This document shows positions 25,553 through 36,700 of a DNA stretch of 52,366 nt, piece by piece. Under the pieces are notes generated by a model. The model ran no database searches. It was given only the letters and a program-made list of their open reading frames with translations, and was not told the DNA's origin. The stretch is taken from positions 96,053 to 148,418 of the forward strand of contig BQKZ01000463.1 of NCBI GenBank assembly GCA_036244855.1. Reading direction: 5' to 3'. The DNA comes from Temnopleurus reevesii (Eukaryota; Echinodermata; Echinoidea; Temnopleuroida; Temnopleuridae). A program made the position numbers and the translations under genes. Every line of letters starts with the position of its first letter. Position 1 is the stretch's first letter.

Positions 25553-25866
25553 ACAATTTAGAGCCTGTATGATTGTGGAAGAGAGGTATTCTGCAGGAAC
25601 CCTTTGATGGCAGGCAAGAGTGACCTGATGGAAGGCATCACAGAATGTTCAACTAAGGCTTAGGGAAAGCGTCATGAAATAAGTCTTTCAACACCAATAA
25701 GAAAAAATTTAAGTGCCACAGTTGAACATCATTATGAAGAGAACTGACAGAATGCCTTGTCATTTTTTGGTAGAATTTAAAACTGGAGTACCATTGATAT
25801 GATCATGGGATGGAGACAGTTGCTCAACAACGATACATATCTATATCCCTGCTAAGTTTGGTAATT

Positions 25867-25993
25867 CCCCAGTCACATAGAAGCCCGAAAGCAACACAAT
25901 TCAACACGAGTCTTTGTTCAGTTCACAGTTAAATGCCTCCGAGCAAAGAGTCCTATTAAATCATGGTGCTTACGGGGTCCTATGTGACTGGGG
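25867..25993. mobile_element. Short foldback element with CCCCAGTCACATAG ends
   Basis: CCCCAGTCACATAG at 25867-25880 is exactly inverted as CTATGTGACTGGGG at 25980-25993. Inner arms GAGTCTTTGTTC and GAGCAAAGAGTCC also pair. Confidence 0.7.
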
Positions 25994-26319
25994 CTTAAAC
26001 TAATTATGGCACCTGCGATCAGAGGATATTAAATAGGATAGCATGTGCCATAAGTAACTTTACCAGGCAAAGCAAGGAGAGATATCAGAGAGAATGGCTT
26101 GACTATCTCGGACTTGCTGAGTTAGCATATCAAGGAGCTTCATGGTGCTTACGGGGTCCTATGTGACTGGGGCTTAAACAAATTATGGCACCTGCGATCA
26201 GAGGATATTAAATAGGATAGCATGTGCCATAAGTAACTTTACCAGGCAAAGCAAGGAGAGATATCAGAGAGAATGGCTTGACTATCTCGGACTTGCTGAG
26301 TTAGCATATCAAGGAGCTT
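25962..26319. repeat. Tandem duplication, two 179-bp units
   Basis: Unit 1 is 25962-26140 and unit 2 is 26141-26319, nearly identical (one visible difference, AAACTAATT against AAACAAATT). The unit includes the right arm of the preceding foldback, so the duplication is younger than that insertion. It probably lies in the 3' UTR or just downstream of the small coiled-coil gene. Confidence 0.95.
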
Positions 26320-26836
26320 CAAGGATTTCAATTATTATTTGAAATATGAGGTCAGTTAATAATCCAAATGCATTGTGTTAATAAAGAAAAATACCCCATT
26401 TTCAAAGCCATACAAATTGCTTTATATTTCCTGCTTCATCTGTTTGCCATAGTCTGAGAACATTTCAGTGAAATTATAAAGTAAATCATATGGCTTATTC
26501 TAGAGTGGGCGTTTATATAATACATGTACATGTTTATGAAAAATAGATTGAATTTGCATCTTAAAAAACCTGAAAGCTGTGATATGATTCAAGGTACACT
26601 TTAATTTTGAAAAATAAACACAAAATGGGTCTGATTTTTAAACTACTAAAACTCAAATCTGTGTTCCCCATCAAATGATTTGTGTAACATGGATAAATCA
26701 AAGGAGCTGTTTAACTTTAGTTTCTCTTTAGATTCATGACGAGCATAGTTCTTTATTTTGTTTGGAGTAAAAAAAGCAAGTTTGTTACAATTTGAATAAA
26801 AAGAATATATTTCAATGAGAAAGTACTGGATACATG

Positions 26837-27134
26837 GGAGCGTTGTGGTGTAGTGGTTCGGACTCTCGCCTCTTAACTAGAGGGTCGGTGGTTCGAATCT
26901 CTCCCAGGGCGTTAATTTCCTTCAGCAAGAAATTTACCCATAGTGTGCTGCACTCAACCCAGGTGAGGTGAATGGGTACCTGGCAGGAATATTTATTCCT
27001 TGGAACGCCAAGTGCGCTAATGAAGTGGCTGCCGGGCTAAAGCCAGGGTAATAATGCTGCAATTGTAGAGCGCTTAGAGAATTCTTAGAGTTGATAAGCG
27101 CTATATAAAAGCCGTTCATTATTATTATTATTAT
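26837..27134 (+). mobile_element. tRNA-derived SINE, near full length
   Basis: A-box-like GTGGTGTAGTGGTTCGG and B-box GGTTCGAATCT form a tRNA-like head. The body contains CAGCAAGAAATTTACCC and CAACCCAGGTGAGGTGAATG. The tail is GATAAGCGCTATATAAA followed by ATT repeats. A Pol III transcript is implied. Fragments occur at 7340, 31135, 34428 and 50718. Confidence 0.9.
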
Positions 27135-30100
27135 ATAAGGGGCAAAGAAAAGTAGCGACTACATGTATATTTAAAAGGTGGAATTAATAAATATATCTGC
27201 ACCCATGTATTTATCAGCAATTTTTTTGTGTGTGGATGTGTGCTTTAAGGTTGAAAAAAGTGGGTTTGTTCATAACAATAAGATATGATAAACTACTTGC
27301 CCAGAAGTGTACGAGATAAAATTTGCATAAAAATCACTGTTGAATTATATCATAATTTCCAATTTTTTGTCTGATTTGCTTCAATATTTTTGCTCTGTTT
27401 GTCTGAGTTTTCTGTTTCTAATCAATACAACATATTCGTGGAGGAGTTATATATGGGGCCGCTTATCGAGACCTCATGTTCTCATCAACACCATGATGAA
27501 CCTTGCCCAAGTCACACTCACAGGAAGAAAACAATGGCTTAAATCAAAGGAATTATTAAATGCAACCTTTCTGTATGTTCTGTTGATTTTACCCCTCACT
27601 CTTTCTCTTACCCATTACTATTTTTTCATTCTAAATGAATTTAACTTTAATGAATTTGAATGTCATTGTTTATTTTTTTCTGGGTATAACTGGAGACAAT
27701 TCTGGGAAGTGGACACTAAATATAACAAGATGTTTAGGACCTCCTTTTTTTAAATACATATAGCAGTAATTTTGTTATAACAGGGTTAAAAAAGAATACC
27801 GGTTGGAACCAGCTTAAAACCGCATTACATCAGGAATATTGTTATGTTAGATATCTTTATATCGACTAAGTTCCACTGTATGCAATGGAAAAATATGGGA
27901 TTCTTGCCTCAGAGTTGAGATAAAAAACAAAGCTTTCCCCTGATGTAAACCTTGAATAAAATCAAACGAGCACAATAAGAGAAGTACAAACATAGACTGT
28001 GGTAAATTATATTTATTATATTACATACCTAAATATTTATGATATAATTTGACAAGATAATCTTTCATCAACATTCATTCTTTCATCAGCACATCAAAAG
28101 TATAAGTTTACATATCCATTAATAATCTTTACCAGTACTGAAACAATACGTCAATACATTTACAGAAACCCATTAGAGATGTAGTATAAAAATTACTCAT
28201 CTTGTCATTATAAATACTCATTGGGTGTCTGTTAATACAATAGTCCCATTTAATAATTTGTTTACAGCTGATCTTATTGGCAATGCATCGTACTCACTTT
28301 GTGTAAATATAAGTTAATGATTTAACATGATTTCCATATTAATATTCACTTTAATTCATTTTTTAAATGGCATGCATATCATTGCTATGCTAAAGATTGC
28401 AGGCTAAAGAAAAGGCACTAAGTCAGGAATTAGGATTCATAAGTTATTAGGGAAATTCTGACATGTCTGGAACCACAAGAATTACCTTGACATATTAGAA
28501 ACAGAATAACACTGAGTATACTTGAGCTAATCAACATATTGGAATTTAACAAACCTTATACAATCAAAATATAATATTTTAAATGGAATCAAATTTAACA
28601 AAATAGTTACTATGTATGCAATTTTAAAATCCCCAAGGCATTGCATTCTTCTACTCTTACACAATTCTGTGAAAAGAAAATCACATGAAAAAAAAAAATC
28701 TTTGCCTTCATCAGCATATGAACATATTCATGAAAATAAGGTTGATTGAACAAATCAAGATTTGTATGTTTTATGAACGCGCAATTACAGTTAACCTTGC
28801 ATATGTCAGAAAGCTCTTTTTGAGTCCCCTTCCGTTTAAATTCTCTTTTTTTATCCCACATATGTCAAATTTTCTATAAGTCAAAGCAATTTGTTCTGTG
28901 CTCACAAGGTTGACTGTCGGTATGTTTCATCATTTTTTTTTTCAGATTACAAGAGATAGTATCATTTATGGTTAAATTTGATTTGCAGTATATGACATTG
29001 TACTGATACATGTACAATGGTAATTTCATGTGTACCTCATCTGATACGACAAAACATATTTTTGGTTTGCATGCTCTGAAATAGCAGTGTTTGATTAATG
29101 TTTTTATCTTAGTAGAAAATTAGACTGGTCTTATATAATAACAATAATTAAAAAACAATACCAACATTTTACAAAATATAAAGTGCATTAGCCTGACTAT
29201 TTCAGTACATAAATGTACAACTTAACTACTATGATAATAGCTTAGTAAAATTGTTGTTGGGGGAAATTATCTCCAATGTATTATGCAACACAGAAATTTA
29301 TGAAATTAAACAGGAAAATAATGCCAAGGTCTTTGTAACCTAAGAAAATTTGAAAATACAAACTCCTCTAACTACCAATCATGACGGGATAGTACCGCCT
29401 GTGTAATGCACTGAAAAGACACTGGATTGCATCGTCATTTGCCATTTTGACGAAGTTTGTAAGGAACACATCTAAAGAATCCCCAGAAATGTCATAGATG
29501 CCGAATAGTAATAGATGCCCGAAGTTGATAGTCTAAATAAGAATAGTTTTTCGAGGTCAGTAAGGGTGTCACCCAAATAACACATATATTTTGGCTTCCA
29601 CAGTCATCTGCATTGATGATAATTTCTGATTTGGATCTCTGATTTCTCTGTCTGGATGCCTTTCAAACTTTTTTGAGAAAATGTGAATATGTCATCATTT
29701 CCATTTTGTGACTTTAGTTAATATTTTGCTCTCAAATGCTCGACAAAATATGCATAACTCTATGAATATCCAATTTTAGTGGTCTTGGAAAACATAACAA
29801 AAACTCAAAGAGTGACTACACATTGATTTAAATGAACAAATGATCCATGTACCAAGGCTATTTCATATGCCATGCTACTCAAAATATACAAACTTAAGAC
29901 ATTATGCAATAACTTATTCAAAGCAAGGATAAAAAATAAATAATTGATCAGAGAATTGCCAACCTTTTGAGGTGTAATAATAATAAACTGGCATTTAAAT
30001 AGTGCACAATCAGGTGAACTGTCTATGCACATTGTTTTACCATCTCCAAAGTTCAATGTCAGAGTTACTGTGTAAACACATATGTCTTTAGCCCGCGCTT

Positions 30101-30512
30101 GAACAATCCAAGAAAGGTTGATGAAGTCCATGTGAAAGGCTGCTTCTTGTCTTCAGTCCACTGAAGTCAAAGCTACATTTGCCCTTTTTTAGAACCAACC
30201 CTAGGAATATTTATTATTTCTTAACTTACAGATCAATGGATTGAAAAAGAATTATTTGTCATAATGGCTTCACGCATGAGAAAAGATTTGGTTCAGCCGT
30301 ATGGCAATTCACACTCTATTCTCTAACTTAATCATGCTTCCAGAAGGCTGGCAGGTATGGGAGCACCTTTGAAAATTTGAGTTGTTCTTGAGTTTTATAA
30401 GGTATCTGGTATATCTACATTTTAATTCTATAAAAGTCACCCTTCATTCAGGCAGATTGAGATCATCATGTTGATTGATACGCTTCTATACAAACCTGAT
30501 CACACACTTATA

Positions 30513-30686
30513 CAGTCACACCTAATTATGATGAGATCCTTGGGACCAGATAAATTATCTCTATATATCAAAACTTGTTATATCAGGGCCAAAATACAAT
30601 AAAATACAAAGAGATGGGACTAGAAAAACTACCTTGTTATAACAAGATCTCAATATATGAGTGCTCTGTATAAAGAGGTTGAACTG
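30513..30686. mobile_element. Pogo/Tigger-like MITE, copy 2
   Basis: Ends CAGTCACACC and GGTTGAACTG with flanking TA on both sides. It falls in the presumed SCYL1 3' UTR. Confidence 0.85.
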
Positions 30687-30771
30687 TATATAGATCTGTG
30701 AGCTCATTTAATATAAATCTCATCACTGGTGAAATTTAATTTATAACATACTGAAATGGGAAATATTGATC

Positions 30772-33700
30772 TCAGTCCTTTTTGGTACCAAGCCTAGTGG
30801 GTCCTGCTGCCTTCTTAGCTGCCCTTTTCTCTTGAAGTTCCTTTGTCCGTTGTATTCTCCACTCTTCTCTCTGTTTCTTGGCAAGTTCTGCTTTACTTAA
30901 TCCTGAAATGGAGGAAGGGGACAAATAATGGATAATAAGGTCTGAATGAATCATGGTGCAGCTGCAAAACTTCTTGAAATGTGAACTACAAAATGCAAGT
31001 TTTAAATATTATCAATAGTATATCTATATCATTACCCGATATTGTATTCAGGTACACACACATACAAAGTATGCACAATTTCAACTACCATCAGAGCATT
31101 CAAGCAAGGTGCTTCATAGCACTCATTGAGTTAAATATACCATACCAACTGGATCCCCAATCACCCCTGGGTAGTGTGCAGCACAATGTGAATGGATTTC
31201 TTGGTAAAGTAAAGTGACCCCCATCTTTGGGATTTGAAACACAACCCTTTTTGTGAAAGGAAAGTGTCAGAACAACTAAACCACTACACTATTATGGAAA
31301 GTTATGAAATAGTATATTGAATCTCACCACCATCACTGCTTCCTTCATTACCAAAGGATCCCCAACCATCATCATCCCAGCCTGTATCCTGAGAACCCCA
31401 CCCCGAAGTATCGGATGAAGCTTTCTGTTTAGTAGATGACTTCTTCGTTGTCTGTAATGACTGCTTGGTGCTCGTAGTCTGCTGATAAACCCAAAACAGT
31501 GTTATATTTAAAGAACAAGAGTAATAAAATTCTTGACTAATTTGTACATATATAATGCCCCATTTCACTCTAGCTACCATACATATGGTATCTTATTTTG
31601 TTTGCTGTAGTGTATTAAGCACAGAAGAACCAATTAAAAAGGATTGAAGTGAAACTATTTGACAGCTCAGCATTGAAGGAAAAACATGTATTGGCACATT
31701 AAAAATTAATTTATGTATGCACGTTTTGAAACTCAAAGTCAATAGAAAGTGTGAAAGGTGCTTTAAATATAAAAACATAGCTAAAATTAGTAGATCCTAT
31801 AAAAAACATCATTGCACATTGTAAAAACACCAAAGATTATCAAATATGGCATTTATAATACAGTGGAACCTCGTTATAAAGAGGTTGGATATAGCGAGAT
31901 ACCTGTTATAACAGGGTGATATTATTGGTCCCAGCTCTTTATAGTTCTTTGTTTTTTTTACCCTGATATAGTGAGGAACCTGATATGCCAAGGTATTTTT
32001 CATGGTCCCAAGGACCTTGTTATAAAGAGGTTTCACTGTACAATTATCCTACCTTCGAGCTGCTCATAGCTCCTAAGAAGTCTGTTTCTGTATCTTGTCC
32101 TTGTCCCCAGTTGTATGAGCTGGTTGGTGTATGACTCTTATCCTCAGCAAAGTCTAGACTATCCCCCCAGCCAGGAGGAGGATTGGATGCCGGCTACATA
32201 ATACATAGTAAAAAAAAAAGAAACAAAATTCAATAAATATATAAACTTAAGATCATACTGTGTATATCAATCTGGATGAAGGGATGATGTTTAATTTCAT
32301 ATCTACTGTTGCAAGAAATTTTACCAGATTTGATCAGAAATATTGACACATCCATTTTCTCAAAGATTACATTAAAACAAGCAAGTGAAACGCTGCCTGG
32401 TAGTCTCGCCTGCATTGCGCGATTTGTAAATTATAGCAATATGCTTTTGACAGATTTCTATAAAGATGGTTTAAGTTTCATGAAAATTGGGCAAGGGATT
32501 TTGAAATAAGAGCCAAGGTTAAGTTTTCAGGATAAGATTTTAGAAATTTGACCTTAGATGACCTTTGACCTCAATAATGTCCTGAAAATTGGTCTAGACT
32601 ATTTGGGCTACCCAATGGACCTATTGTGTGAGTTTAATGAAAATCGGGCAAGGGGCTTTGAAATAAAAGCCAAGGTTAAGTTTTCAGGTTAAGATTTTGG
32701 AAAGTTGACCTCAGATGACCTTTGACCTTGGTAATGACCTGAAAATTGCTCTAGACTATTTTGGCTACCCAAATGGACCTATTGTGCGAGTTTAATGAAA
32801 ATCGGACAAGGGGTTGTGAAATAAAAGCCAAGGTTAAGTTTTCAGGTTAATATTTTGGAAAGTTGACCTTAGATGACCTTTGAACTTGATAATGGCCTGA
32901 AAATTGCTCTTCACTATTAGAGCAATTCTAAATTGTTGACGACGACACCGCCGTCAGAAAAAGCGACGCCTATGTCTCGATTCTGCTACGCAGGTGAGAC
33001 AAATATTGATCACAGAATTTTTCCAGAGTTCTAATTTTCATTTTTATTTAGATCAAGCATTCTGCATAAAGCAGAGGTTTCTCTGCCCAAGGGGGTGTTG
33101 TTCAAAAGTTGCAGTTAATCGGAACGTGCCAATTAAAATCGTTGTTTCATGCGCGTTATGTTAAATGCGCATACCGCTCGCGAATGAAAATGCACGTTAC
33201 AACTTGCAAAGTTGCAGTTGATTTGCAGTTGATTTTGAGCAACAACCCCTAAATCAAATTTCTTGGTGAAATTTAATTTTGAAGAGGAAAATAACATAGG
33301 TTTTATATTCTATAAGAAGAATGACATTGAATTCGGCAATATATTTGATTCATACAAGTTTGAATTACGCAGAAATGACTGGCTTTACCCAAGTACTTCA
33401 ATACATGAGACCTCCTCATAAGGGATTTCCATTATCAGACAGGCATACCTTGGGTTTCTGAGCAGGTTTGGTGGATGATATTGACATGTCCTCCATAGCA
33501 CCCCAGTCATCATCTCCCCATCCTCCTCCCGCTCCTCCATCATCATCCTCCACCGCATCCATGCTACCCCATCCACCAGCATCCTCATCATCCCAACCTC
33601 CTAAATCTGCATCATTCCTTGGTGCCTTCTTCGGACTTCCCTTTGGAGTTGATTTCTCTGATCCTGAACGACTCTTTGACAGGTTGGCACTTGATTTGAC

Positions 33701-36700
33701 TGGTTTCTTTTCTACCACAGGATCATCTAAACCCCAGTCACTAAAGTCCATATCCTGTGTTTTCTTGGTTCCTCCAAGTTTTAATGCAGAAGATTTTGAT
33801 TTTGATGTGGAATGTGATGAAGAAGTTGATTTATGTGTTCTTTGTGTTGATGTTTCTAGACTGTCCCAATTATCATCAGCATCATCACCCCAACCTTGTG
33901 AGTCCCATTCATTTGATTTCTTGCTCTCTTGCACCTCGGTGGTATCTTCCTCCTCATCCTTTGGAAAAGAAACGAAACAAATATGATTGAAACACAGCTT
34001 TCCATTGAAATGTAATCAATCATTGGATGATTTGTTGCAATGAAACAGCTTAAAGATGATTTTATCATTTGCAAAGTACCAGTATCACTTTGACAAAACC
34101 CAAAGAAGGTATCATAGCTAATTGCGGATGTGATTCCAGAATTCCTATCAATTCACTTGTGGAGGAATCCTACAAATTTTTGTTTGAGTACATTTCGATT
34201 AATAACGTGCATATTCATTGCAATATTTTTTCACACTTATTTACATTACTTTTTGCCAATGGATGAATACCAAGATAATGGTAATGATCCATTTCTCACA
34301 ACAAACCTCTTTGATCTCACCAACGTGTTAATTACCATTTTCCTTATTTGCATTACCTTATTAACTTATTCCATTATCCATGTATAGGGCAAAAATGTTT
34401 TTTCTTTATCTCTATTCATCCTTCTTTCTAAGCGCTTAGGGACTTTCCCCAAGCGAGTGATAAGCCCTACATTATTATCATTATTATAACACATCAAATC
34501 AGATAACTTTTCTTTCACAAATATTAAATGCCTGGCCAGTTCGAATGGGGATTAAGAAACAACATATCACCACTAGATTACATTCTGCTAAATGAATATC
34601 TAATTAATTATCATGTTCATATACCTCCATATTGCCCCAATTATCATTATCCTTCCAACCATCGTCATCATCATTGCCCCCTTCATTGCCGTAGTCTGAA
34701 TCTGAGTCTCTATCTCTGCTGCCGTCCACCCTTGCCATTGATGATGGTCTATCTTCTTTGACACTATCTGGTTTGGATGCAGACGCAGTCGTCTTGTCTG
34801 CAGATCCTGTGATGTAAACAAATTTAGATTCATTAATTTTGTTAATTTCTAGATAGATAAATTTAAGCAACAATAAGAATGAGGCTAGTTGCAATTTCCG
34901 GGCAGCAAAATGATCTAATTAAGTAATATTCAGGCAGCATTGGGTGGGGGCACTGTCCCAGCTTTTAGCAGTCCAGCTCTCACCCATGTTCTACCATTCT
35001 ATTCCTCACTTTTGTCCCTGAACTAAAATTTGCTGATACCGTCAATGTCAAAAGTTATGAATAGAAAGAAAAGCACTTGCATGCGAAAGATATTTAGTTT
35101 TCCCCAAGGGGTCGATTAAAAAATTCCGCTGATTTTCTACTTTACTTAAAATAAAACGGTCATTTCTACAAAAAAACAGAACGAAGTATAGTTTTTCAAG
35201 CACGTGGCTAAGAGGAACAGCGTAACATCGTAGTAGCCCATCCAGTACAACTTACCATCAGGCCTATCTGGTCCGGCTGCAGTAGGTTTATTACCTCCCC
35301 TGTACAACCTAGACGTGAGTGACGTCATCGCCCAACCTGTCCAGCTAGACGGATTTTGAGCAGCCACTCCTGCTTTATTCACATCAGCCTCTGAAAAAAC
35401 AAAAATGTTAGAAATCATATGAAAATTGTGCACATGAAATACTTCTAACAGCCCTCTACTTCAGAGCCCTTTGCTTGTCTACGAAGATCATAAATACATT
35501 TGAATGGATTCTGCCATAGAGTTGGGATGAGTACGAACAAAAAAGCAATTCTTCACTTCAATATTTCTTCAAGAATTTGACAGGGATGTCAGATTTTCCG
35601 GATTTTTCCGGAAATCCGGATTTTTTATCGTATTACAAAAAACTTTCGTTTTTTCCCCGTATTTTCCGTCTCTTTTGTTCTCTCTCTTTTTTCCTCCGGA
35701 AAGCCTAATGACTTTTTAAATAAAATAGATTAAAATAAAAGAACAAAATCAAGCACACGCGAGCCGTCAAATAGTCTAGGATATTAGACGTAAAATGCAC
35801 ATTTTTGGCTATTTGATTGCCTTTGTAATAGGAATCTTCCGTGTTCAAATACGGTAGTTTTCGATAAACAACTGGAAAGTAGACTACTGTGAGTAGTAGG
35901 GAAAAAACAACACACGCTTGCTTCCAACAGCGGTGATCGCCTGTCGCCAGAATCTCAGCGGGCCAGGGCTGGCGGGAATATCACTGGGTGCCCGCTGCTA
36001 GCCGTGATCATGTCATCACACACACGCTGCCGCATCGTGGTCAGTCACCGATAATTTCCCCGGAATAATTGAGGATTATCTTTATCAAATTTATGGAAAC
36101 GAACTTTTATGGAAATAGCATGGAATAAGACAGAACCTTGAATATTTTTACGATGTGGAGGGCCGATGTGGATGCATGCTGGATCGCGGAAAATAGTTGA
36201 TTGAAAGAGGATCGATTGTTTGAATATGGGAATTAGACAGAACAGCAAATATAAACAATGTTGACGCTGGAATAAAAAACAAGGGGAATTGGAAATGGAC
36301 AGAGGAAAAAGATTGTCATGGAGTGTTTCTTAGTGATTACATGAGGAAAATAAACAAGAAGGGGATAGCATTTTGCAAACTTTGCCAATGCGAGATCAAC
36401 TATGGGAATGGAGGTAAGCGAGACATTTTACGCCATATAGTCAGAAGAAAAAACATGAACAAAACTTAAAACTCAGGAAAACAAATACTGTACTTCCAGC
36501 AACTTTTCACCCTAAGTCTGCTAGTTCTAGTTCTAGTTGTGACATACCCTATGGAGCACCTTTTTTTTACTTGCAATTTTCTACATAAAAATTAACAATA
36601 AATTTGTATTAGATTTGAGGGGAAAGACCCCTCAGATATGCTCAGATTGCACCAGAGAGCATCTAGAACCCTAGAGCTTCCAGGGCCCTTAACCGGGCCC

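Larger units (their letters stand above)
25553..30771. other. Intergenic region between the small coiled-coil gene and SCYL1
   Basis: Contains a foldback at 25867-25993, a 179-bp tandem duplication at 25962-26319, a SINE at 26837-27134, a pogo-like MITE at 30513-30686 and the presumed SCYL1 3' UTR (minus-strand AATAAA at 30215-30210). Two coding-like patches, 27435-27560 (+) and 29368-29532 (-), are treated as findings because neither could be built into a gene. The rest is AT-rich sequence with nothing recognisable. Confidence 0.5.

Noticed and set aside
26837..26910. A functional tRNA gene
   Set aside because: The tRNA-like head lacks a convincing cloverleaf, and the sequence continues into a SINE body and ATT tail found elsewhere in the window.
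29573..29667. Minus-strand exon reading FERHPDREIRDPNQKL
   Set aside because: It is open only in a frame whose exit phase does not connect to the 54-codon frame at 29368-29532, and no start exon was found.
32450..32930. CRISPR-like or coding tandem array
   Set aside because: The units are contiguous 158-bp repeats without spacers or open frames, in a eukaryotic intron.
33468..33986. 172-codon plus-strand open frame
   Set aside because: It is antisense to SCYL1 exon 14, whose minus-strand reading has matching splice sites and the acidic Trp motifs of the family.
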